A stretch of 13,081 nt of DNA from NCBI GenBank assembly GCA_900542125.1, contig UQMO01000064.1, positions 1 to 13,081 of the forward strand, read 5' to 3'. Below the pieces are notes generated by a model that was given only the letters and a program-made list of their open reading frames with translations, did no database searches and was not told the origin of the DNA. The DNA is from an uncultured Collinsella sp. Its GTDB lineage: Bacteria > Actinomycetota > Coriobacteriia > Coriobacteriales > Coriobacteriaceae. This document shows positions 1 through 5,870 of this stretch, one piece after another; the first letter of the stretch is position 1; each line of letters starts with the position of its first letter. Position numbers and translations under genes: made by a program.

Positions 1-33
1 TCTCGTGGGCTCGGAGATGTGTATAAGAGACAG
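1..33 (+). other. Illumina Nextera adapter (artefact)
   Basis: The first 33 bases equal the Nextera Read 2 transposase adapter lacking its first G, and bases 15-33 are the 19-base Tn5 mosaic end AGATGTGTATAAGAGACAG. Genomic sequence (the tuf gene) resumes at base 34 in the correct reading frame for EF-Tu. This is untrimmed library sequence at a contig end, not biology. A reading frame that begins inside it would give a protein starting MGSEMCIRDR, an adapter-derived signature that should not be deposited as a gene. Confidence 0.97.
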
Positions 34-349
34 GGATAGCGCCGTCCATCTGAGCAGCACCGGAGATCATGTTCTTGACGTAGTCAGCGTGGCCCGGGCA
101 GTCAACGTGAGCGTAGTGACGGGCAGCGGTCTCGTACTCAACGTGGGAGACGGAAATCGTAATGCCGCGCTCGCGCTCCTCGGGAGCCTTGTCGATGTTC
201 TCGAACGCAGTGAAGTCAGCCTTGCAGCCCTCGGTCTCGGAGAGAACCTTGGTGATGGCAGCGGTCAGCGTGGTCTTGCCGTGGTCGACGTGACCAATGG
301 TGCCGATGTTAACATGCGGCTTAGTGCGCTCAAACTTCTCTTTGGCCAT
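34..349 (-). CDS. tuf: Translation elongation factor EF-Tu, 5' part only
   Basis: EF-Tu is the GTPase that carries aminoacyl-tRNA to the ribosomal A site. The minus strand encodes MAKEKFERTKPHVNIGTIGH and continues with the P-loop GHVDHGKT at about residues 19-26, the switch I region around EERERGITIS, the DCPGH G3 motif, and KNMISGAAQMDGAI, all diagnostic of EF-Tu. About 105 of some 400 residues are present; the rest is lost where the contig ends in adapter. The ATG at 349 follows a strong GAGGAGGG Shine-Dalgarno sequence. It lies downstream of three tRNA genes on the same strand, recalling the tRNA-tufB transcription unit of enterobacteria, so cotranscription is likely (inference). Confidence 0.96.
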
Positions 350-403
350 AAAGCCCTCCTCTAAACAGGTCGTCCCCGGACGGGACTTTGCCTTTATACC
401 ATA

Positions 404-434
404 GTGGCCTCTCAACATATTATTGAGAAGCCAC
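404..434 (-). other. Hairpin between tRNA-Met and tuf
   Basis: On the minus strand GTGGCTTCTCAA (434-423) pairs with TTGAGAGGCCAC (415-404) around a 7-base loop. The one imperfect position is G-U in minus-strand RNA but C-A in plus-strand RNA, which supports a structure in the tuf-direction transcript. No T-run follows, so it is more likely an RNA processing or stability element than a terminator. A smaller GTCCC/GGGAC stem lies at 372-386 in the tuf leader. Confidence 0.5.
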
Positions 435-445
435 CGTGTTACCTA

Positions 446-522
446 TGGTAGCGGTGACTGGATTCGAACCAGTGACGCCACGGGTATGAACCGTGTGCTC
501 TAACCAACTGAGCTACACCGCC
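446..522 (-). tRNA. tRNA-Met (anticodon CAT)
   Basis: A full cloverleaf on the minus strand: acceptor GGCGGTG (522-516) pairs with CACCGCT (456-450) with a G-U first pair; D-arm GCTC/GAGC; anticodon stem CACGG/CCGTG around loop TTCATAC; T-arm ACTGG-TTCGAAT-CCAGT. The 3' CCA is encoded at 448-446. A CAT anticodon can also belong to tRNA-Ile2 (lysidine-modified). The overall body looks like elongator tRNA-Met, but I cannot separate the two formally. It is the last tRNA before tuf. Confidence 0.93.
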
Positions 523-525
523 GGA

Positions 526-601
526 TGGAGCCTGCAACCAGACTTGAACTGGTGACCTCTTCGTTACCAACGAAGTGCTCTACCGACTGAGCTATACAGG
601 C
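526..601 (-). tRNA. tRNA-Thr (anticodon GGT)
   Basis: Minus-strand cloverleaf: acceptor GCCTGTA (601-595) with TGCAGGC (536-530), anticodon stem CTTCG/CGAAG around loop TTGGTAA, T-arm ACCAG-TTCAAGT-CTGGT, discriminator T and an encoded CCA at 528-526. Only three bases separate it from tRNA-Met, so the two are processed from one precursor. It reads ACC/ACU codons. Confidence 0.95.
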
Positions 602-611
602 ACTTGACGGG

Positions 612-693
612 TGGGAGCTATAGGATTCGAACCTATGTAGGCAGAGCCAACGGGTTTACAGCCCGTCCCCATTAACCACTCGGGCAAACTCCC
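612..693 (-). tRNA. tRNA-Tyr (anticodon GTA)
   Basis: Minus-strand class II tRNA with the long variable arm expected for bacterial tRNA-Tyr. Acceptor GGGAGTT (693-687) pairs with AGCTCCC (619-613); the anticodon stem ACGGG/CCCGT encloses loop CTGTAAA; the T-arm has loop TTCGAAT. The discriminator is A (612), but the next bases read CCC, so the last A of CCA is not encoded and CCA-adding enzyme would be needed. The two tRNAs next to it do encode CCA. First gene of the tRNA-tuf unit. Confidence 0.95.
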
Positions 694-755
694 AATCGTT
701 CAAGTATCCGCAGGTCCTTTGGTCTTTTGGACCGCCGCCCCCGCGAACGAAGAAG

Positions 756-785
756 ATAATACGATGCCACCTTGGGGGCTGTCAA
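756..785 (-). promoter_or_regulatory. Sigma70-type promoter of the tRNA-tuf unit
   Basis: On the minus strand a perfect -35 box TTGACA (785-780) is followed after 18 bases by TATTAT (761-756). Transcription would start near 749 and give a leader of about 55 bases before tRNA-Tyr. A near-consensus promoter fits a stable-RNA and EF-Tu transcription unit. Confidence 0.85.
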
Positions 786-978
786 CGAAAACCTCTAGAT
801 ACACGGCTCCGGGCGTATCCATATAGCTTTGACCTGCCGTTTTGCTGAGTTTGGATATGAAGGACGGTGAATTTGCATATTGCGGTGACATTTCCCGAGG
901 GAACACTTTGGCGTAGTGGAGTGAACGTGCTTTGCAGCGTCTTGGCAATTGGCTTATTCGTACCTATATATAGGTCGT

Positions 979-1087
979 GAGAGTGGATTTTCTCCCTTTT
1001 GAAATTGAGCGTGGATAATCTCCCGCTTTTAGCCTGACTTTGTGGCCAAAATGGGAGATTATCCGCGCTCATTCACTTAGCGGGAGA
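979..1087. repeat. REPIN-like palindromic repeat, copy 1
   Basis: An 18-base unit (GAGCGTGGATAATCTCCC and variants) occurs at 979-996 and 1007-1024 in direct orientation and at 1053-1070 inverted, with an inverted remnant (GGGAGA) at 1082-1087. The middle pair extends to GCTTTTAGCC/GGCCAAAAT and makes a hairpin with arms of about 26 bases around a 9-base loop. A related copy is at 5133-5247. The stretch from 786 to 1101 holds no supportable gene; it contains this repeat and a perfect 14-base palindrome, ACCTATATATAGGT, at 962-975. A paired inverted unit with flanking partial units is the architecture of REP doublets (REPINs) or a small MITE. Confidence 0.8.
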
Positions 1088-1101
1088 ACTATAGAGTGCA
1101 A

Positions 1102-1935
1102 CTACTCGGGCCAGGCCAAAGTAGATCCATAGAGCGGCTCTCCCTTGGTGCAGAGGTAGCGACTCAAGTAACACGACGAAAGAAGGTCGAAGAAATAAGT
1201 CATGGCGTATTTCGAATAAACGCCGAGTCGGTCAATTCCGTTTCCCGCATTACCAAGACGATATACACGGTCAAAAGACCTCGCGTTGTCATCATTGCTA
1301 AACGCCGTAATTAGAATCTTCCTGCCCGAACGGCAATCAAGATACTCACGCGCCTGTGACGCAAATAGCCCTGAGACCGATACGAGAATTATCAATGACT
1401 GCGAAGCGTCCTCAACGTTTTTCAATTCCGCGACATTAGCCCCGGCAACCATACGAACTATCTTGCCCGCATAGAACATTTCCTGCTGAAATCGTACGAG
1501 ATTGGCGCTCACATTATTAGTGCACCAGATCTCGACGTTTTTATGGCCCTCAATTTCGTCGGCAAGGTGCTTGATAACGATATCGGACACGCCGCTTTCA
1601 ACCTCAGCGTACATCTCGATCATGCGCACATCGAGCTCTGCCCTGTACTCCTCGTAGCCAAATTCCTCCTCTCGATGGCTTAGGTCGCTTGGAAAGACTG
1701 ATTGAGTAAATGACTCTTTCAAATCGCTAAGAGACTGGTAGCCCAATCGATTGCAAAAACGACGAACAGCGGAACGGGTCACGAATGCATCGCGGGTTAT
1801 CGCGGCAACATTGATTTCGCTCGAACGCCTAAGGTGAGCGATGAGATATCGAGCGATGGCGGCATCGTTTGACCCAGACTCGCTGTTAATGATGAAGCTA
1901 ATGCGATTGAGTACATCGAAGTCATTGATATTCAC
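1102..1935 (-). CDS. RpiR/MurR-family transcriptional regulator
   Basis: A DNA-binding regulator that, by family, senses a sugar phosphate through a C-terminal SIS domain. From the GTG start, an N-terminal helix-turn-helix of RpiR type spans about residues 10-75, with the typical stretch VTRSAVRRFCNRLGYQSLSDL. The SIS-like domain follows at about 110-250 (core NVEIWCTNNVSANL and IILVSVSG). I chose GTG at 1935 because GGAAAGAGGG ends five bases upstream and the protein then begins just before the first helix. An ATG at 1974 gives 290 residues, has no Shine-Dalgarno, follows an in-frame TAA and sits inside a likely operator. It is divergent from the GH1 and PTS genes, so control of them by their sugar phosphate is the natural inference. 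Confidence 0.88.
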   Translation of the reverse strand: MNINDFDVLNRISFIINSESGSNDAAIARYLIAHLRRSSEINVAAITRDAFVTRSAVRRFCNRLGYQSLSDLKESFTQSVFPSDLSHREEEFGYEEYRAELDVRMIEMYAEVESGVSDIVIKHLADEIEGHKNVEIWCTNNVSANLVRFQQEMFYAGKIVRMVAGANVAELKNVEDASQSLIILVSVSGLFASQAREYLDCRSGRKILITAFSNDDNARSFDRVYRLGNAGNGIDRLGVYSKYAMTYFFDLLSSCYLSRYLCTKGEPLYGSTLAWPE

Positions 1936-1966
1936 GTGAGCCCTCTTTCCGCCCTCATCGAAATCA

Positions 1967-2019
1967 TGATTCATTTATTGAATCAAACAGCTTTGGTCGT
2001 TCTCCTATGATTCAAATCA
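1967..2019. promoter_or_regulatory. Candidate RpiR operators (TGATTCA repeats)
   Basis: A perfect inverted repeat TGATTCA-TTTAT-TGAATCA lies at 1967-1985, and a second, tighter one, TGATTCAAATCA, at 2008-2019. The half-site TGATTCA therefore occurs three times in the divergent regulator-glycosidase gap. The position suits autoregulation and control of the PTS operon. TTGACG at 2021-2026 and the palindrome TGACGTCA at 2022-2029 follow directly, but I could not pair this -35-like box with a good -10, so I do not call the promoter itself. Confidence 0.55.
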
Positions 2020-2086
2020 GTTGACGTCATCTTAATCGTAATTCCACCACACGTATCCACCGTGTTGAATGATGGAAAGGGGATTC

Positions 2087-3505
2087 ATGGGCAACGAGAA
2101 CAACATGCCGTTTCTCTGGGGTTCCGCCACGGCGTCTTATCAGTGCGAGGGCGCCTGGAATGAGGATGGCAAAGGCCTTGGCGAGTGGGATTTCTTTAGC
2201 CACACGAGCAATAAGAACATCAACCATGTTGACGGCGACGTGTCGTGCGACTTCTACCATCGCTACGAAGAAGATATCCGCATGATGAAAGAAGGCGGAC
2301 AGAATACTTATCGCTTCTCTATTTCATGGAGCCGAATCATCCCAACGGGTATCGGCGAAGTGAATGAACAGGGTATCGATTTTTACAATCGAGTCATCGA
2401 TTGCTGTCTCGAAAATGGCATAGAGCCCAACGTCACGCTGTTCCATTACGATCTGCCCTACGCGCTTGCCTGTAAAGGCGGATGGCTGAACAACGACATG
2501 GCAGAGTGGTTCTGCAATTACGCCAAAATTTGCTTTGAGCGCTTTGCAGACCGTGTCAAAATCTGGGCCACCGTTAACGAGCCGCATTTCTACAGCTACT
2601 GCGTAAACATGCTGGGCAACTATCCCCCCAATCGATCGCTCGACGTTCGGTCCTACATGCAGTTTCAGTACAACCTGATGCGCGCAAGCGCACTTGCAGT
2701 CCGTGCATATCGTCAAATGGGCTACGACGGTATCATCGGTGCCGTCCACGATGGCGGCGTTGTCGAACTCGACCCGGCAACCGAGCACCCCGATGACGTA
2801 TTTCGATACGCAGACTTTTTCGCCAATCGCATGATTCTGGCACCAGCGCTTCAGGGTCAACTGCCGCCAGAAATGGACGAAATCCTTGAAAAACTTGGCG
2901 TCTCGCTTTATCGATCCCCAAATGACGTAGAAGAATTCAGAGACGGTAAAGTCGATTTTATTGGACTCAACGTGTATTGCCGAGAGTATGTAACCGACTG
3001 GCATGGTGGAGAGCTTGCCGTTTCGGCGAACAATAAGGGCAGTTCGAGCAAAAAGGTCGAAGGAAAATGCATTGCGCCCTTGTTTGAAAGCGCCCGCGAC
3101 AGCAATGTTCCCCGCAATAAATGGGGCCGCGAAATACTCCCAAGTTGCATGTATTCAACCATCATGGATATCCACGAGCGCTATGACGCGCCCCGCATCT
3201 TTATTACGGAGAACGGGCATGGCGCCTATGAGCAACCAGACGCAGACGGAATGATCCACGATGATGACCGCATCGAGCTTCTGGGGCAGTTCATCGAGCA
3301 CATGATGAGGGCTAAGCGCGACGGCGCGCGCGTTGAGGGCTACTACCTCTGGTCGACGATGGATCTGTATAGCTGGATCAACGGCTACGAAAAACGATAC
3401 GGACTTGTCCATATCGACTTCGAGCACAATTTGGAGCGCACCCCCAAAAAGAGCTGGTATTGGTACCGAGACCTTATCTCGAAGTATCAGGAGCAGGAAG
3501 GTTAG
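2087..3505 (+). CDS. 6-phospho-beta-glycosidase, GH1
   Basis: A cytoplasmic glycoside hydrolase family 1 enzyme that cleaves 6-phospho-beta-glycosides made by PTS uptake. With the start at 2087 (472 aa, normal length), the acid/base Glu165 lies in TVNEPH and the nucleophile Glu375 in ITENGHG. The phosphate-binding trio of 6-phospho enzymes is present as Ser429, Lys436 and Tyr438 in YSWINGYEKRYG, the spacing known from lactococcal LacG (S428/K435/Y437). Trp430 follows the Ser as in phospho-beta-galactosidases, so a galactoside or dual specificity is possible. ATGs at 2069 and 2072 would add six residues, but the one at 2087 has GGAAAGGGG six bases ahead. The PTS gene follows 9 bases after the stop. 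Substrate identity is inferred. Confidence 0.93.
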   Translation: MGNENNMPFLWGSATASYQCEGAWNEDGKGLGEWDFFSHTSNKNINHVDGDVSCDFYHRYEEDIRMMKEGGQNTYRFSISWSRIIPTGIGEVNEQGIDFYNRVIDCCLENGIEPNVTLFHYDLPYALACKGGWLNNDMAEWFCNYAKICFERFADRVKIWATVNEPHFYSYCVNMLGNYPPNRSLDVRSYMQFQYNLMRASALAVRAYRQMGYDGIIGAVHDGGVVELDPATEHPDDVFRYADFFANRMILAPALQGQLPPEMDEILEKLGVSLYRSPNDVEEFRDGKVDFIGLNVYCREYVTDWHGGELAVSANNKGSSSKKVEGKCIAPLFESARDSNVPRNKWGREILPSCMYSTIMDIHERYDAPRIFITENGHGAYEQPDADGMIHDDDRIELLGQFIEHMMRAKRDGARVEGYYLWSTMDLYSWINGYEKRYGLVHIDFEHNLERTPKKSWYWYRDLISKYQEQEG

Positions 3506-3514
3506 GAGAAAGAG

Positions 3515-4915
3515 ATGAAATACCAGGCAATGTCCGAAACAGTCCTAAAAGCTGTTGGCGGCAAAGAAAACATTTCATCGGTAACTCATTGTGCAACGCG
3601 TCTTCGCATCGATGCACGAGACACCTCGATTATCGACCTCCAACTCGCCAAGTCGGCAGACCAGGCGCTCGGGGCAGTTGTCAGCGGAGGGCAGCTTCAG
3701 GTAATCATCGGCCCCAACGTCACCGAAGCTTACAACGACTTCCTTGACTTCACGGGAATCGAAGTCGGCGGCGGCACAGTTGCCGACGATGCCCAAACCG
3801 CCAAAGACCTTGCAGAGAGCATCAAAAGCGGCAACACCGCCATGGGTTTGATCGAGAAATTCGGAAACGTCTCCGCACAGGTATTCATGCCCATCGTTCC
3901 GGCACTCATCGTTGGCGGACTCATTCTTTCGATCAAGAATCTCTTGGTCAATTATTGCGGATTGAGCACCGATAGCGGAACCGCCCAGGTCCTGCTGGCG
4001 ATTTTCAGCGCTTCGTTTAGCTTCCTGCCCGTTTATCTTGGCTACCAGCTCGCCGCCGTCATGAAGATGCAGCCCATCATGGGCGCATTGCTGGGCGCAA
4101 TCATGATCAGCTCGTCCATTAGCGGCGCCGTGGGCCTCGACTTTCTTGGAATTCCCATCCCGACGAACGACTACTCGAGCACGGTAGTACCCATCGTACT
4201 GGGCGTCGTGTTCATGTACTTTGTCGATCGCGGACTTCAGAAGATCATTCCCGACGTTACCAAACTGTTCTTGAAGCCGCTGCTCACCATGGTCATCGTC
4301 GTGCCCGTCGAGCTGATTATCCTTGGCCCCGCTGGCAGCATGATGGGCTACGCGCTGAGCGATGCCGTCACGTGGCTTATGGACAACGTGGCATTTATCG
4401 CTACTCCGATCCTGGCAGCCCTTAACCCCTATTTCGTCATGCTCGGTCTCGATAAGGCTTACATCGCAATCGAAGTTACGAGCCTGGCGCAGCTCGGTTG
4501 GGCACCCATTATCTTTGGATTCATCTCGAACCTCTGCATTGGCGGCACGAGCCTCGCCCTGGCAACTGCCATGAAGGGAAACAAGGAGAAGAGGGGTATG
4601 GTCACCACGGTTGCCGTCACCGCACTCTGTGGCGTAACCGAGCCCGCGTTCTACGGTTGCCTCATCGAGCGTCCCCGCCTGCTTGTCGGCACGGCAATCG
4701 GCGCGCTCTGCGCTGGACTCCCTGCAGGCATCTTTGTTCTGAAGGAGTATGTTGCTGGAGCATGTCCCGGCCTTCTTTCGGCGCTCATCTTTATCGCTCC
4801 CGACGGATCCATGGGCAACTTCGTGCTGGCATGTGTCGTCGCCGCCATCGCCATCGTCGTATCGTTCATCGCTGCGCGCGTGATTATCAAGAAGAACCCC
4901 AACTATATTGAGTAG
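3515..4915 (+). CDS. PTS beta-glucoside-type transporter, EIIBC
   Basis: A membrane permease that imports and phosphorylates a beta-glycoside using phosphate from PEP. The EIIB domain covers residues 1-80, with phospho-accepting Cys26 in THCATRLR. After a linker the EIIC domain runs from about 115 to 460 with many hydrophobic segments (AQVFMPIVPALIVGG, DFLGIPIP, PLLTMVIVVPVELIILGPAG) and the conserved GVTEPAFYG at 373-381. Many homologues continue into a C-terminal EIIA; this one stops after KKNPNYIE, so EIIA must act in trans. Where beta-glucoside EIIC proteins usually have a G-x-H motif, this one reads MLGLDKAY near 309-316. The ATG follows AGGAG with six bases between. It forms a two-gene operon with the GH1 enzyme, which would hydrolyse its product. 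Confidence 0.93.
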   Translation: MKYQAMSETVLKAVGGKENISSVTHCATRLRIDARDTSIIDLQLAKSADQALGAVVSGGQLQVIIGPNVTEAYNDFLDFTGIEVGGGTVADDAQTAKDLAESIKSGNTAMGLIEKFGNVSAQVFMPIVPALIVGGLILSIKNLLVNYCGLSTDSGTAQVLLAIFSASFSFLPVYLGYQLAAVMKMQPIMGALLGAIMISSSISGAVGLDFLGIPIPTNDYSSTVVPIVLGVVFMYFVDRGLQKIIPDVTKLFLKPLLTMVIVVPVELIILGPAGSMMGYALSDAVTWLMDNVAFIATPILAALNPYFVMLGLDKAYIAIEVTSLAQLGWAPIIFGFISNLCIGGTSLALATAMKGNKEKRGMVTTVAVTALCGVTEPAFYGCLIERPRLLVGTAIGALCAGLPAGIFVLKEYVAGACPGLLSALIFIAPDGSMGNFVLACVVAAIAIVVSFIAARVIIKKNPNYIE

Positions 4916-4975
4916 AGGCTTATCGTTTGCATCTGGAACATCCTTGGCAGGCCATTAGCAAGCATCAGAGAAGCC

Positions 4976-5012
4976 TCTTAGGAACTCGATTAATCCGTTC
5001 AGATTCCTAAGA
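4976..5012 (+). other. Hairpin in the 3' region of the PTS operon
   Basis: TCTTAGGAA (4976-4984) pairs perfectly with TTCCTAAGA (5004-5012) across a 19-base loop, immediately ahead of the terminator. It may be an RNA-stabilising element of the mRNA tail. Apart from this and the terminator I see nothing between 4916 and 5132. Confidence 0.35.
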
Positions 5013-5015
5013 CAC

Positions 5016-5056
5016 AAACGGCTCCCGATTTCACAATGAGATCGGGAGCCGTTTTT
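5016..5056 (+). terminator. Intrinsic terminator of the GH1-PTS operon
   Basis: ACGGCTCCCGAT (5018-5029) pairs perfectly with ATCGGGAGCCGT (5041-5052) around an 11-base loop and runs into TTTTT ending at 5056. The T-run is only on the plus-strand side, so it serves the operon ending at 4915. Confidence 0.9.
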
Positions 5057-5132
5057 CTGAAGCCGGCGATAGGTAATCGGTATTAACCCTAGACCCCTAT
5101 CCAATCTAATTAGCCAGGTCCCCAGGACGCAC

Positions 5133-5247
5133 GAGCGTGGATAATCTCCCACTTTTGGCTTCGATTCGAGTCCAAAGTAGGAGATTATCCACGCTCATTC
5201 TTCATGCGGGAGATTTTCCACGCTCGTGTGTCCGATAATTCACGCTC
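5133..5247. repeat. REPIN-like palindromic repeat, copy 2
   Basis: The same 18-base unit as at 979-1087: GAGCGTGGATAATCTCCC at 5133-5150 (identical to the unit at 1007-1024), inverted copies at 5179-5196 and 5208-5225, and a decayed inverted copy (GATAATTCACGCTC) at 5234-5247. The first two form a hairpin of about 26 base pairs with loop CTTCGATTCGAGT. Here the extra units lie after the hairpin in inverted orientation, whereas copy 1 has a full extra unit before it, so the two copies are roughly in opposite orientation. Intergenic; no reading frame. Confidence 0.8.
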
Positions 5248-5278
5248 GCGCAAGGCTGTCAGACGCCTCGCCGCTTCC

Positions 5279-5497
5279 GTCTTATTCTGTAACAGTAAGA
5301 GGCTGAATATTGGTCCAGGTGTTACAGATCGAGATAGTTCGTTGCCGAAGTCTCTCTAGATCTAAATCTGTAACAGTTAGGACGGTATTCCTCCTCCACC
5401 TGTTACAGATTGAGATATTTATCAGCGGAACCCTAGCAATGTCTCATTCTGTAACAACTAGACACGTTTTCCGCTTCCTCGTGTTATAGAACGAGAC
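5279..5497. repeat. Array of six alternating 16-base inverted motifs
   Basis: The motif GTCTCATTCTGTAACA (consensus) occurs at 5279-5294, 5360-5375 and 5441-5456 on the plus strand and, inverted, at 5320-5335, 5401-5416 and 5482-5497. Starts are 41, 40, 41, 40 and 41 bases apart, so orientation alternates on a strict 40.5-base pitch, with an overall tandem period of 81. Spacers of 24-25 bases differ, though those at 5376-5400 and 5457-5481 resemble each other. Each pair could form a 15-16 bp hairpin with a 25-base loop. No coding frame and no cas genes are nearby. Function unknown. Confidence 0.8.
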
Positions 5498-5524
5498 AAA
5501 CACCAAACCCGTTGACCCATCAAA

Positions 5525-5563
5525 TAAGAAACGGGTCCTGTCCCCACAAAGGAACAGGACCCG
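5525..5563 (-). terminator. Intrinsic terminator of tRNA-Thr(TGT)
   Basis: CGGGTCCTGT (5563-5554 on the minus strand) pairs perfectly with ACAGGACCCG (5541-5532), followed by TTTCTTATTTG. It begins ten bases downstream of the tRNA 3' end on the same strand. Confidence 0.85.
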
Positions 5564-5572
5564 AAACTCTCA

Positions 5573-5647
5573 TGGAGCCAGTGACAGGAATCGAACCTGC
5601 AACCCACTGATTACAAATCAGTTGCGCTACCGTTGCGCCACACTGGC
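5573..5647 (-). tRNA. tRNA-Thr (anticodon TGT)
   Basis: Minus-strand cloverleaf with acceptor GCCAGTG/CACTGGC, D-arm GCGC/GCGC, anticodon stem ACTGA/TCAGT around loop TTTGTAA (TGT), T-arm GCAGG-TTCGATT-CCTGT, discriminator T and encoded CCA at 5575-5573. It reads ACA/ACG, complementing the GGT isoacceptor at 526-601. It is a single-gene unit with its own promoter and terminator. Confidence 0.96.
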
Positions 5648-5677
5648 ACACTTGGCGCTTTCGCGCGAAGCCAGTTA

Positions 5678-5706
5678 AGAATAAAGGAATTGCGGACGGG
5701 GTGCAA
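5678..5706 (-). promoter_or_regulatory. Promoter of tRNA-Thr(TGT)
   Basis: On the minus strand TTGCAC (5706-5701) and TATTCT (5683-5678) are separated by 17 bases, giving a start near 5671 and a leader of about 24 bases before the tRNA. Confidence 0.75.
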
Positions 5707-5747
5707 CAGACCCTTTGACCGACCACATCTCAAAACCCTTCGTCAGA

Positions 5748-5800
5748 ACGAATAGTTTTATCCGTTCGCCAAAACCAAAAACTATTCGTTTTGGCGACGG
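5748..5800. repeat. Interleaved inverted repeats (A-B-A'-B')
   Basis: ACGAATAGTTTT (5748-5759) is exactly complementary to 5778-5789, while CCGTTCGCCAAAAC (5762-5775) pairs with GTTTTGGCGACGG (5788-5800) with one bulged T. The arms interleave and the second and fourth share two bases (5788-5789), so the two stems are alternatives or form a pseudoknot. The element lies downstream of rae1 and upstream of the tRNA-Thr promoter. No T-run follows on either strand, so it is not a standard terminator. Confidence 0.65.
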
Positions 5801-5828
5801 CAACCCACAGTCCATTGATTACAAATCA
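5800..5828 (-). pseudogene. Possible tRNA-Thr(TGT) fragment
   Basis: TGATTACAAATCA at 5816-5828 is identical to the anticodon-arm bases 5608-5620 of the intact tRNA-Thr(TGT), and GCAACCCAC at 5800-5808 is identical to 5599-5607. Seven inserted bases lie between them. Acceptor, D and T arms are absent. It could be a tRNA remnant left by integration or excision at the neighbouring tRNA gene, or a chance match; the stretch is short. Confidence 0.35.
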
Positions 5829-5870
5829 ACGGGCCGGCCAATTGGGAAACGGGTCTCTATGGATAATCCC

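Noticed and set aside
5..364. A plus-strand reading frame of 119 codons starting in the adapter
   Set aside because: Its first codons are Nextera adapter sequence and the rest is antisense to tuf.
700..1072. Minus-strand frames of 82 and 96 codons upstream of tRNA-Tyr
   Set aside because: They overlap each other, the tRNA promoter and the palindromic repeat, lack ribosome sites and resemble no family.
2021..2049. TTGACG as -35 box of the GH1-PTS promoter
   Set aside because: No acceptable -10 box lies 16-18 bases downstream, so I did not call a promoter.
5279..5497. CRISPR array
   Set aside because: Repeats are only 16 bases and alternate in orientation, two spacers resemble each other, and no cas gene is present.
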